The notes beneath the pieces are model-generated. The model saw nothing but the letters and a program-made list of their open reading frames with translations, was not told where the DNA came from and searched no databases. A program made the translations under genes and the position numbers. A DNA stretch of 64,000 bases from Polyangium jinanense (GTDB taxonomy: Bacteria; Myxococcota; Polyangia; Polyangiales; Polyangiaceae), in contig NZ_JAGTJJ010000004.1 of assembly GCF_028435365.1 (NCBI RefSeq), positions 372,001 through 436,000 on the forward strand. Reading direction: 5' to 3'. Shown here piece after piece: positions 26,107 to 34,537 of this stretch (position 1 is the stretch's first letter; each line of letters begins with the position of its first letter).

Positions 26107-27156
26107 CTAGCGATTCGTAAAGGCTTGCGTCGACGCCTTTCGCTTCCGGGCCACGCGCCTCCGTCGCGCGAACGTCGCGGCGGCGAGCACGAGCGAGCCG
26201 AGGAGCAGCGGAGACGCGCTGCCACTGCCTCCGGCCGTGAGCGCACAGCCGCCGCCGTCGCTCCCGTCGCACTGCGACTCGCCCCATACGGCGTCCTTCT
26301 TCGCGAGGTAGTTCGAGCAGGCAGAACCCTCGCCGTCGCTGGTCGTCGCGAGCATTGCGTTGATCGCGTCCTGCTTCGAGATCTTGGGCACGTCGAACCC
26401 GCAGACGACCTCCGCGGTTCCATTCGCGTCGAGCCGCACCGCCAGGCCGGCGCCTTGCTCGTGGATCGGGACGAGCACCGGGGCACCGACGGTGTTGCCT
26501 GCATTCGAAACGTTGGTGAGCGTGTCGCCCACCATGGCGACGGAGGCATCGCCGTGAAGGACGTCAACCTTCACCGTGGCCGTTCCCCCCGACGTGACGG
26601 CAGTCACGGTCGCCTCGGCCACGGCGACGTTCCCCACGCCGGTATTGTTGCAGAAGCAGGCGTCGGCCTTGGACTCGAAGCAATACTCCGGCTGGATCCG
26701 AGCCGCCTCCGCCGCCGTGAGCCCCGCCCGATCGAGCCAGGCGCGGAGCGCGGCGTCTCCCTCGATCTCGCGAATGAACGCGTTGTTCGCCGTCCTTGCC
26801 ACGCGCGCGACGAGATCGGTCTCGCCCGTCGACTCGATGAGGTACGCCATCGCGCAACGCGTCCCGAACGCGTCGACGAAATAGGGCATCCGGATCCCAG
26901 GGAAATCGAGGTTCCGCGGGAAACGCCCGGTGCGGGCATAACGCTGGAGCTCGGCGATCAAGCCCGCGCGCGCCGCGCGTTGCTCGGGCGAAAGGTGGCT
27001 CGTATCACGGGCGCGCAGCTCGGCGAGGACCGTGCGGAAATGGGCGACGAGGCGCGTTTTCTCCCTGGCGAGCGGGGAGCGCCCGTGGCGCAGAGTGGCA
27101 CGCCGTCGGGCAGCAGGAGACGAGCGACGAGACTTGGACGTCAAAGCAAAGATCAT
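26107..27156 (-). CDS. Exported protein with MYXO-CTERM-like sorting tail
   Basis: This 349-residue protein ends with a Cys (GGGCALTAGG), a hydrophobic helix (SPLLLGSLVLAAATF) and an Arg-rich tail (ARRRRVARKRK). That is the layout of the MYXO-CTERM signal by which myxobacterial proteins are sorted to the cell surface. The central region has YCFESKADACFCNNTGVGNV and beta-rich segments; Cys pairs suggest disulfides. The N-terminal 45 residues are basic and lack a clear signal peptide, so the true start could differ. RFPRNLDFPGIRMPYFVDAFG is a notable conserved-looking block of unknown role. Confidence 0.7.
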   Translation of the reverse strand: MIFALTSKSRRSSPAARRRATLRHGRSPLAREKTRLVAHFRTVLAELRARDTSHLSPEQRAARAGLIAELQRYARTGRFPRNLDFPGIRMPYFVDAFGTRCAMAYLIESTGETDLVARVARTANNAFIREIEGDAALRAWLDRAGLTAAEAARIQPEYCFESKADACFCNNTGVGNVAVAEATVTAVTSGGTATVKVDVLHGDASVAMVGDTLTNVSNAGNTVGAPVLVPIHEQGAGLAVRLDANGTAEVVCGFDVPKISKQDAINAMLATTSDGEGSACSNYLAKKDAVWGESQCDGSDGGGCALTAGGSGSASPLLLGSLVLAAATFARRRRVARKRKASTQAFTNR

Positions 27157-27211
27157 TCTGGCTCCTTCGGGGCGCCCATCCGCGCCCCGGCAATCCCGAT
27201 CCTAGCAGGAG

Positions 27212-27598
27212 TCATGCCGTCGCGAAGAGGGCGTTCAACGCAATGGCGAGCCAGCCGGCGAGCAGCATGAGGCCGCCGAGGGGCGTGACCGCGCCGAGCA
27301 CGCGACGACCGGTCAGCGTCATGACGTAAAGACTGCCTGAAAATAGAAAAATCCCGCCGAGGAAGAACCAGGGCGCGAGGGCGCTGCCCTCCTTCGTCGG
27401 CGTGGGGTGCAATGCCGTCAGGCCTATCGCAAGGGCGTGGAGCAGGTGGTATTGGGATCCGGTCTGCCACCAGCCGAGGCGCTGCTCGGCGTCCGGGAAC
27501 TGCGTGACCCATTTCTTGAGGCCGTGCGCCCCGAACGCGCCGAGCGCGACCCCGAGGAAGCCGACCACGCCGGCGAGCAGGAGGGAAAAACGTTCCAT
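27212..27598 (-). CDS. DUF423 family membrane protein
   Basis: This 128-residue protein has four predicted membrane segments and the family hallmarks LGVALGAFGAHGLK near the N-terminus, WWQTGSQYHLLHALAIG, GGIFLFSGSLYVMTLTG and VTPLGGLMLLAGW at the end. The length is typical of DUF423 (YgdD-like) inner-membrane proteins, whose role is unknown. ATG 27598 fits the family start. It is divergent from the lipoprotein at 27696 across 97 bases. Confidence 0.92.
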   Translation of the reverse strand: MERFSLLLAGVVGFLGVALGAFGAHGLKKWVTQFPDAEQRLGWWQTGSQYHLLHALAIGLTALHPTPTKEGSALAPWFFLGGIFLFSGSLYVMTLTGRRVLGAVTPLGGLMLLAGWLAIALNALFATA

Positions 27599-27695
27599 GC
27601 GTGGAGCGTGACGCGCGCACAGCGTTCGTGCACGAACCCGGAAGCACGAAAGTACCTGGGACGGAGCCCGGTTGTCGCGGTATGTTGCCTGCCCG

Positions 27696-29474
27696 ATGAA
27701 ATTCCGTGCCGCGGTCCCCTTCGCCCTCGCCCTCGCGCTCTCTGCCTGCTCGATGAGCGCTCCGCCGTGCCTCACCGGCGCGGTCCCCCAGGTTGGCCGT
27801 CCCGTCCCCGACGAGATGTTCGCCCTGATGCGGCGCGAGCGGGAACGAGCCGAGCGCGCCTCGCCGCTCGTCCGAGCCCATATCCTCGAAACGATCCCCC
27901 GGCTTTTCCCCGACGTCAGTGATCTCCTGCTCGCGCCGCCTTGCGACGAAGAGCTCGAAGCGGAGAGCGCGGCGGCGTTCGACGAAAAACCCCTCCACTT
28001 CACACGCTTGCTCGTCGCGCGCATCCGCACCGTGCACGACGCGGAGATCCTCATGGCGCTCGTCAAGCGGGACGAGGCGAGCATCACGGAGTACGAGCTC
28101 GGCCCGGACGAACCCGGGCCACGTCCGCCCAAATCCTTCGTCCGATATCTCGCGCTCGCCAGCATTCCCGCGTTCTGGGTGGTCAGCAATGTCCCCGAGG
28201 GCGGGCGGCTCCTTCTCGATCGGGTGCGCAAGAGCAAGGACGCGCGCGAGCAGCTCCTCTTGCACGACGCGACCTCCGCCATCTATGAGCATATGCTCTG
28301 GGGACATCCCGAGCGCGCGGTGGGCGACAAGGGGCCGGCGATCCTCCGCGGCTCGCTCCCCGAAATCAAGCGGAGGCTCGCAGGGCCCGCGGACGCGGCC
28401 TCGCTGGAGCTCGTGCTCCTGCAGATCAACGATCTGGGCACGTACGGCGTGCGTTTTGGCCTGGAGCGGGAGGCGCGGGCGCTCGTGAACGAGATCCTCG
28501 CGGCGAAAGGCGAGGTCCCGCTGACGCAGGGCACTCCGGGCGCGGCGCGGGACCTCGCGGAGGTGGCGCGCGGGGCGCTCTTCGATCTCGATACCCCGCA
28601 GAAATCGGTCAGCGGGGTGGAGCTCCCGCGGCCGCGACGAGATCGAATGTATGCCCAGGAGGAATTGCTTTACATGGAGCCTGGGAGCGGAAAGGTCCCG
28701 GAGGCCGCCGCGCTCGCCCGCGTGCGCGAGCTCGACCAGGAGCTCGAAACGCTGCGCTTCAATGCGCCCCGCTGCTACGTGCTCAACGAGCTCGGCCGAT
28801 GGCTGCCGCCCGCCGAGGCGTCACGACGCTTCGACGCGTTCATCGCGCCGATCTTCGACGGAGAGCGCATCCGCCTCGACACCGAGTCCGTTTGCCGCAT
28901 GGATGTCGCGCTGGGCCTCGACGGCGTGGACGAGGCGCGGCGCGTAAAGCTCCTTGAAAAGCTTCTCACGGCGAAGCCCGAGCAGGTCAGCCCGCGTGAC
29001 CGGAGCCGCGACGAACATCATCCGGCGATTGCCTACCCTGCGGACGAGCAGCCCTTGTGGTCGGTCGTGGCGCGCGCCCTCCTGGTTCATCCGGGATGGA
29101 TCGAGCGGCACGCCGGGGTGCGCGCCTGGCTCGAACAGCAGGCCCTCGCGCCGATTCCGATCGATTCTGCGACGGCGGAGGTGTGGAAGTACTTTCAGCC
29201 CTCGTTCGAGCGTGTGATCACGTTCCACGCCTCGGGCGCGCCCGGCGCGTCGATGGATACGGCGCGCGCGATTTTGCGCGGCTACATGCAGCCCGACCCG
29301 CCGGATCGGAAGAAGGTCGCGCACATCTACTTCCTCGAGGTGTCGAGAGCCCGAACGCGCGCGCTCGGCGAATACGGCAAGCTCGTCGGGCTCGTCCCGG
29401 AGATCACGGCGTACCTCGAAGAACGAAAAACGGAGCGCGCCGCGGCGATCGCGCTCCATATGCTGAACCTCTAG
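27696..29474 (+). CDS. Large lipoprotein of unknown function
   Basis: This 592-residue protein has a lipoprotein signal (FALALALSAC) and a long, mostly helical body without recognised domains. It contains several Cys and charged segments such as MYAQEELLYMEPGSG and YFLEVSRARTRALGEYGKL. Possible HEAT-like helical repeats are suggested by the spacing, but this is not certain. ATG 27696 puts the signal at the N-terminus. It precedes the cupin gene by 49 bases. No function is proposed. Confidence 0.8.
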   Translation: MKFRAAVPFALALALSACSMSAPPCLTGAVPQVGRPVPDEMFALMRRERERAERASPLVRAHILETIPRLFPDVSDLLLAPPCDEELEAESAAAFDEKPLHFTRLLVARIRTVHDAEILMALVKRDEASITEYELGPDEPGPRPPKSFVRYLALASIPAFWVVSNVPEGGRLLLDRVRKSKDAREQLLLHDATSAIYEHMLWGHPERAVGDKGPAILRGSLPEIKRRLAGPADAASLELVLLQINDLGTYGVRFGLEREARALVNEILAAKGEVPLTQGTPGAARDLAEVARGALFDLDTPQKSVSGVELPRPRRDRMYAQEELLYMEPGSGKVPEAAALARVRELDQELETLRFNAPRCYVLNELGRWLPPAEASRRFDAFIAPIFDGERIRLDTESVCRMDVALGLDGVDEARRVKLLEKLLTAKPEQVSPRDRSRDEHHPAIAYPADEQPLWSVVARALLVHPGWIERHAGVRAWLEQQALAPIPIDSATAEVWKYFQPSFERVITFHASGAPGASMDTARAILRGYMQPDPPDRKKVAHIYFLEVSRARTRALGEYGKLVGLVPEITAYLEERKTERAAAIALHMLNL

Positions 29475-29523
29475 CGGTGGCCGGCGAACGACGGTAGCAT
29501 CGCGCCCAGGGAGGAGCCCTCGC

Positions 29524-29898
29524 ATGACCGACCGCGACAAGTACAACATCAACCTCGACGTGAAGTTCCAGCACCTCGAGCGCATCGACGTCCCCTCCGT
29601 CGTCGCCGCGTGCACCGAGAAATGGCAAAACCGGACGCTCACGCAGGTCAATGGCAGCGTGGTGCGGCTCGGGGTCGTGGAGGGCGATTTCCATTGGCAC
29701 AAGCACGACGAGGACGACGAGTTCTTTTTCGTCCTCGAAGGCAAGCTGCTCATCGACCTGGAGGATCGGACGATCGAGCTCGGGCCGCAGCAGGGCGCGA
29801 CGATCACGAAAGGGGTGATGCATCGGCCGAGGGCCCCGGGGAGGACCGTCATGCTCATGGTCGAGACGACGGCCATTCAGCCCACGGGAGATCCGTGA
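29524..29898 (+). CDS. Cupin-domain protein
   Basis: This 124-residue single-domain cupin has the motif 1 HWHKHDEDDEFFFVLEG (residues 59-75), with metal-ligand His/His and Glu, and a motif 2 GVMHRPRAP containing the third His. It is a soluble beta-barrel. Small cupins of this type isomerise sugars, dioxygenate small molecules or act as metal-binding regulators. AGGGAGGAG lies upstream of ATG 29524. Its stop overlaps the GTG of the next gene, suggesting a common unit. Confidence 0.9.
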   Translation: MTDRDKYNINLDVKFQHLERIDVPSVVAACTEKWQNRTLTQVNGSVVRLGVVEGDFHWHKHDEDDEFFFVLEGKLLIDLEDRTIELGPQQGATITKGVMHRPRAPGRTVMLMVETTAIQPTGDP

Positions 29899-31580
29899 AG
29901 GATCCGCGGCGCGGGGCCGCGCGTACGTGGGGCGTGAGGCGACGTCTTTTGCTTCCTGCCCTCGTGCTCGTCCTCGGCTGCAGCGCCGCGCCCAAAGCGC
30001 CCCCCGCCGCCTCGCGCGGGCTCGTGCGCGAGGGGACGCCGGACGCGGTGAACCTCGCGCTCGCGCGGGCGAAGGAGAAGAAGCAGTTCTTCACGTGGCA
30101 ATCGTTCTCGCCGGAGACCTTCGCGCGCGCCCGCGCCGAGCGGAAATTCATTCTCCTCGACGGCGCGGCCTCGTGGTGTCACTGGTGCCACGTGATGGAC
30201 GAGACGACGTACCTCGACGAACGCGTGGGCCGCCTCCTTCACGAAAAATTCGTCGCCATTCGCGTGGACATCGACGAGCGCCCGGACATCGGCGAACGGT
30301 ATGCCGACTGGGGCTGGCCGGCGACGATCCTGCTCTCGCCCGACGCCGAGGAGATCGGCAAATATCGCGGATACCTGCCGCCGGACGAGCTCTTGCCCAT
30401 CCTCGAAGCGATCGCCCAGGCGGACGCGGAGAGCGGGGAGAAGTCGCCGGATCCGGCGCGAATCGTCCCCGCGCCCGAGGCGCTTCCGTGGATCGCCGCG
30501 CGGGTCTCGATCGACATGGACCGGTATTTCGACCGAGAACAGGGGAGCTGGGGTGATTTTCAGAAGTCGCCGCTCGGCGCGAACGTGCAGTTCGAGCTTC
30601 GGCGCGCGGCGCACGGGGACGCGCTCGCGCTTCGGCGCGCCGTGTTCACGCTGGAAAAACAGCGCGCGATCCTCGATCCGGTCTGGGGCGGCATCTACCA
30701 GTATTCCGCGGGATCGACCTGGACCGAGCCCCATTACGAGAAATTGATGCCCTACCAGGCGGCGAACCTCGAAGCGTACGCCGCCGCGCACAAGGCCGCG
30801 GGCCGCAAGGATCTGCTCGAGGACGCACGCGGGATCGCGCGGTACCTCTCGACCTTCCTGTCGAATGCCGAGGGCGGTTTCCTCGTGAGCCAGGACGCGG
30901 ACGTGGGCGCGCACGAGGAGGGAAAACCGTTCATCGACGGGGACGTGTACTATCGTCTCGACGACGCCGGGCGGCGCAAGCTGGGGATTCCGCGGATCGA
31001 CGAGCACGTGTATGCCTACGAGAATGGGCTCGCCATTGCGGCGATGTGCACCCTGTTCGAGGCGTCGGGCGACAAGGACGCCCTTGCACGGGCGGAGCGG
31101 GCCGCGGCCCTGGTGATGGCGAGCCACGTGGGGCAAGGCGGCGCGGTCGAGCACGACGCGAAGAACCGTTCGCCGGTTCATTATCTCGCGGACGCCGCGG
31201 GGTTTGGCCGGGCGCTTGTACGGCTCTTCGAGGTCACGCAAAACGCGACCTACCGTGACACCGCGCTCCGGATCGCAGAGACGATGGAGAAAACACTGCT
31301 CGACGAGGCGACGGGGGCATATTTCGCGCACACGAAGGATCCTTCGGCGGTCGGCGTGTTCGCGCGGCGCGAGCGGCCGTTCGTGAGCAACACGCAGGCC
31401 GCGCGGTTCCTCGCGGGGCTCGGACGGATCACGGGAGATCAAGCGTTTTTCACGCGCGCCAAGAGGACACTCGTGGCCATCGGGAGCCCGCGCGGTGTGG
31501 CGGAGCAGGGCCGGATGGTCGGGGAGTTCTTGCTCGCGCTCGACGAGGCGGGCGTTTTTCCTTGGCCGGGTGCGCGCTGA
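29895..31580 (+). CDS. DUF255 thioredoxin-like lipoprotein (YyaL-type)
   Basis: This 561-residue protein has a lipobox (ALVLVLGC) near residue 28, so it is exported and membrane-anchored. The thioredoxin-like DUF255 domain follows, with the redox motif ASWCHWCHVM near residue 95 and GWPATILLSPDAEE. The C-terminal two thirds form an alpha/alpha-barrel-like region (WGGIYQYS, MPYQAANLEAYA, SQDADVGAHEEG), as in YyaL proteins. The GTG start overlaps the cupin stop (GTGA). Substrate is unknown; thiol-disulfide exchange is likely. The Cys pair is encoded by normal TGT/TGC codons, not TGA. Confidence 0.88.
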   Translation: MKDPRRGAARTWGVRRRLLLPALVLVLGCSAAPKAPPAASRGLVREGTPDAVNLALARAKEKKQFFTWQSFSPETFARARAERKFILLDGAASWCHWCHVMDETTYLDERVGRLLHEKFVAIRVDIDERPDIGERYADWGWPATILLSPDAEEIGKYRGYLPPDELLPILEAIAQADAESGEKSPDPARIVPAPEALPWIAARVSIDMDRYFDREQGSWGDFQKSPLGANVQFELRRAAHGDALALRRAVFTLEKQRAILDPVWGGIYQYSAGSTWTEPHYEKLMPYQAANLEAYAAAHKAAGRKDLLEDARGIARYLSTFLSNAEGGFLVSQDADVGAHEEGKPFIDGDVYYRLDDAGRRKLGIPRIDEHVYAYENGLAIAAMCTLFEASGDKDALARAERAAALVMASHVGQGGAVEHDAKNRSPVHYLADAAGFGRALVRLFEVTQNATYRDTALRIAETMEKTLLDEATGAYFAHTKDPSAVGVFARRERPFVSNTQAARFLAGLGRITGDQAFFTRAKRTLVAIGSPRGVAEQGRMVGEFLLALDEAGVFPWPGAR

Positions 31581-31660
31581 AGAAAACGCGGAGCTTCAAG
31601 GGCTTGCGGGAACGAGCAGGCTCGTGGAACACTACGTCGCCACTTCGTGCAGGAGGACGC

Positions 31661-32272
31661 GTGAAGCCCTCGATACGATCCATACCCCTCGTGCTGATGC
31701 TCGGCGCCCTTGGCTGCGCGAGCGCTCCCACGCCGCCGGTGGCCGCTTCCGTGCCGCCCGTGACCACGACGACGCAGGAACCCAAGGGCGCCGAGCCGCC
31801 CTCCGAACCGCCGCCTCCGCCGCCTGCATCCACGCCGAAGGTCTTCGGCTATCGGGATTTCCTCTCCATTGCAGGCGTGCGCGCCAGGGCCACGCTGGAC
31901 GACGTCGAGGCGGCTTGGGGCAAGGGGGAACGGAAGAGCGACAAGATCCGGTACAAGGACGGGCCCACGGTGTCGGTCATGCCCTCCGGAGGGCTGATGA
32001 TCGATATCCACGTGGGCGCGGCGGACTGGGTGAAGCAGCACGCGGACGGGCCGCTGTCCATCTGGGGAAAAACCTGCGAGGAGGCCGCCGCGGCGCTCGA
32101 TTTCACAGATTCGGTGGGCGCGTACACGACCTGCAAGCATTACGAGAAGGACCTGTTCCTCGACGTGACCTTGATGTGCAGCTCGGGTCGCGTGAGCACG
32201 ATCGCCGTCGTGTGGTATCCGTTTTCCCCGGCAGACGCGGTCCATCCGCTGCCGCCGGATCATTGTCGCTGA
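31661..32272 (+). CDS. Lipoprotein with Pro/Thr-rich linker
   Basis: This 203-residue protein has a lipobox (LGALGC), a proline-rich linker (PPSEPPPPPPAS) and a folded C-terminal domain with three Cys-containing segments (GKTCEEAAAAL, TTCKHYE, TLMCSSGR). AGGAGG lies 4 bases before GTG 31661, fixing the start inside the larger frame. The folded part begins KVFGYRDFLSIAGVRA. No family is recognised. The next gene begins 5 bases after its stop. Confidence 0.8.
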   Translation: MKPSIRSIPLVLMLGALGCASAPTPPVAASVPPVTTTTQEPKGAEPPSEPPPPPPASTPKVFGYRDFLSIAGVRARATLDDVEAAWGKGERKSDKIRYKDGPTVSVMPSGGLMIDIHVGAADWVKQHADGPLSIWGKTCEEAAAALDFTDSVGAYTTCKHYEKDLFLDVTLMCSSGRVSTIAVVWYPFSPADAVHPLPPDHCR

Positions 32273-32276
32273 TCCC

Positions 32277-33152
32277 TTGAACAAGAAAGGCGCACACGAT
32301 CTCCTCGCCGATGGTTCGATCGCGGCGGACGAACGCCTCGCACGGGTGATCGGCGCGGGGGGTATTCCCGCATCCGTGCTGCTGCGGTTTGCCTGCGATT
32401 GTGCCGCCCGGGCCCTGGACGGGGAGCGAGAAGCGCGGCGCGAGCCCGAGGCGTCGAGCTGCGAGGCGATCCGGCGGGTGCAGCAATGGATCGAAGGGTC
32501 ATGGCCCTGGAAGCCGGCCCCGGAAGAGGACAAACCTTCCCCCAACGGTTTCTTCGGCAGCATTGCATTGGCCGACGCCATGCTGAAGCGGAATCTGGCC
32601 CCGGCGCGCGTGCTCGCAGACGTGGGCGCGGAGGCGCGCAGGGCCGTCGAGGCATGGGATGCCCGCGCGCCAAGAGCCGCGGCCGAGGCGGCGGCCATCG
32701 TCGCGGAGGCGGCCGCCGAGATGGCCGCGGCCGAGGCCGACGCGGAGCACGAATGGAAGGCCGAGGAAATGTGGACCGACGTCGAGCTCGATGCCGCCAT
32801 GCAAGCGGCCGCTTCACGGGGACCGGGCGCGTGGGCCGCGAAATCGGAGCTGGATGCCGGCGCGATTGCGACCCGGCTGGTTCAGCGACGACAAGCAGCG
32901 GCGAGCCGCGCCGCCATCGAGGTGTCTCGCCTCGCCGCGGTCCGCGCCGCCGAGGACGTGGCGGCCTCGATCCCCGAAGAAACGGCGCCCGGCGGCTTCA
33001 CGTCGTGGCTTCGATCGCTGTGGACACCGCGGACTCCGCCCGCCGATTCCGCGGCAGCACGAACCCGCGCCGAGCAGGCGCACAGCGAGGAACATGCCTG
33101 GCAAATCGCGCACCTCAGCGCATTGCTCAGGCAGGACGATCCGGAATCGTGA
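32277..33152 (+). CDS. Ala-rich helical protein, possibly Imm5-like immunity protein
   Basis: This 291-residue Ala/Glu-rich protein has a segment VLLRFACDCAARAL followed by CEAIRRVQQWIEG near residue 65. The order resembles the immunity family Imm5, where a C-D-C-A run precedes a basic A-I-x-x-x-x-x-W segment. The rest is helical with many Ala/Glu pairs. TTG 32277 is the upstream start but has no clear ribosome site, so the N-terminus is uncertain. No toxin gene is visible nearby, which weakens the immunity idea. Confidence 0.5.
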   Translation: MNKKGAHDLLADGSIAADERLARVIGAGGIPASVLLRFACDCAARALDGEREARREPEASSCEAIRRVQQWIEGSWPWKPAPEEDKPSPNGFFGSIALADAMLKRNLAPARVLADVGAEARRAVEAWDARAPRAAAEAAAIVAEAAAEMAAAEADAEHEWKAEEMWTDVELDAAMQAAASRGPGAWAAKSELDAGAIATRLVQRRQAAASRAAIEVSRLAAVRAAEDVAASIPEETAPGGFTSWLRSLWTPRTPPADSAAARTRAEQAHSEEHAWQIAHLSALLRQDDPES

Positions 33153-33159
33153 AATTGGC

Positions 33160-34134
33160 TCAGGGAACGAGCAGAAGCTTGCCGACGACCTTGCCGGCGC
33201 GGGACCGTACGTGCGCCTCCTCGGCCTGCGCGAGCGGGAACTTCGCCTCGATGATGGCCTCGACCTCACCCTTCGCGAGTGCGGCGACGAGCGGCTCGAG
33301 GGCGGCGCGTGTGGGTTTGCCGAGGAGCGTCTTCGTCCGGCGCGAGAGCAAAAGCGAAGGGTAATCGGCGGGCCGAACGACCACGAGCCCGAGCAAGCCC
33401 GTCGCGGTCAAGAGCTTCCGGCACGCGGACGACGGATACACCGCCGAGCCCATGGCATTGAGCACGAGATCAAAGGGGCCGAGGCGAGCCGCGGCCTCGA
33501 ACGGGTCGCCTGCATTGTAATCGATGGCCGTGGCGCCGAGCCGCGTGACGAGCGGTACGTTCCGCGCCGAGCACACGGCCGCCACGGTCGCGCCATACGA
33601 GCGGGCGAGCTGCAAAGCAAAAAGCCCGACGCCGCCCGAGCCTCCGAGCACGAGCACGCGCGCGCCGGGCTTCGCGGGGATATCGGCCTCCTCCAGCCAG
33701 CGCCAAGCCGTCACGCCGGCGACCGGAAGGCACGCGGCGTCGTCGAACGAGACCGACGTCGGCAGCTCGGCGCATTGATCGGGACGGATGATGACCTCGT
33801 CGGCATAACTGCCGCGCTGGTTGCGGGAGAAATCGGTGCCGCCGACGACGCGGTCGCCGAGCTTCGGCCCCTCGACAGCGCTCCCGACTTCGACGACCTC
33901 ACCGGCGAAATCGATGCCGACGACGAGCGGCCCGGACGGGCCGATGATTCGCTGAGCCGTGCCGAGCGGGCCCCCTTCGCGCATTTTCCAATCGACGGGG
34001 TTGACGCCGATGGCCTGGACGCGGACGCGCAGCTCGTCCGGACGGAGCGGGCGTGAGGGCAGCTCGACGAGGCGTAGAGGTTCGCGGGACGAACGGGACG
34101 TCGCGACGATCATCGCCACGCGCCTCCGCGTCAA
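33160..34134 (-). CDS. Medium-chain dehydrogenase/reductase (quinone-oxidoreductase type)
   Basis: This 324-residue protein belongs to the zinc-independent MDR group. It shows VNPVDWKMREG, VVGIDFAGEVVEVG, GDRVVGG, LPVAGVTAWRWLEE and the nucleotide-binding VLVLGGSGGVGLFALQLA. It ends with the typical EAHVRSRAGKVVGKLLLVP. NADP(H)-dependent reduction of quinones or enones is the usual activity. The structural zinc cysteines are absent. The start overlaps the previous gene's stop (ATGA); a second Met at residue 8 is an alternative. Confidence 0.9.
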   Translation of the reverse strand: MTRRRVAMIVATSRSSREPLRLVELPSRPLRPDELRVRVQAIGVNPVDWKMREGGPLGTAQRIIGPSGPLVVGIDFAGEVVEVGSAVEGPKLGDRVVGGTDFSRNQRGSYADEVIIRPDQCAELPTSVSFDDAACLPVAGVTAWRWLEEADIPAKPGARVLVLGGSGGVGLFALQLARSYGATVAAVCSARNVPLVTRLGATAIDYNAGDPFEAAARLGPFDLVLNAMGSAVYPSSACRKLLTATGLLGLVVVRPADYPSLLLSRRTKTLLGKPTRAALEPLVAALAKGEVEAIIEAKFPLAQAEEAHVRSRAGKVVGKLLLVP

Positions 34135-34478
34135 TCCTTGCTCGTGCCGACGGACCCGCTCGCGCGCCCCGAAGCGTCGATCGAATAACAGAAGGTGCTT
34201 TTCGAGGAGGAGAACGGCAGGCGGGTGACGCTGCCGCTGCAGGTCGAGGCGCCCTTCTTCCCCTCGAAACTCCAGTCGAACAGCCCCGACGGCGAGACCT
34301 TGAGGTCGGTATACCCTTCCTCCGCGAGGGAGGCGCGAACGCTCGAAAAACCCATGCCCCAGTAGAGCGGGAGGATCAAGATCACGCCGCCGACGATGAG
34401 CAGCTTTTTCTTGCGCTGGTTCGCCGCGGCTTGCTCGAGCGCGGCGATGTCGGGATCGTTCTGGAGCGAGGAGTCCAT
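34131..34478 (-). CDS. Small single-pass membrane protein
   Basis: This 115-residue protein has an N-terminal cytoplasmic part (NDPDIAALEQAAANQRKKK), a membrane segment (LLIVGGVILILPLYWG) and an exported beta-rich domain ending STFCYSIDASG. Two Cys in the exported part could pair. ATG 34478 is chosen; a TTG at 34517 would add 13 residues. It overlaps the oxidoreductase by 4 bases. No family is recognised. Confidence 0.65.
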   Translation of the reverse strand: MDSSLQNDPDIAALEQAAANQRKKKLLIVGGVILILPLYWGMGFSSVRASLAEEGYTDLKVSPSGLFDWSFEGKKGASTCSGSVTRLPFSSSKSTFCYSIDASGRASGSVGTSKD

Positions 34479-34537
34479 GGCCTCGCGTACCACACCGCCC
34501 CCGCGTGCGTTAGTCAAGAGGATTTCAACGAATCATT

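Noticed and set aside
30150..30200. Second selenoprotein in the DUF255 protein
   Set aside because: The redox site WCHWCH uses ordinary Cys codons and no in-frame TGA interrupts the gene.
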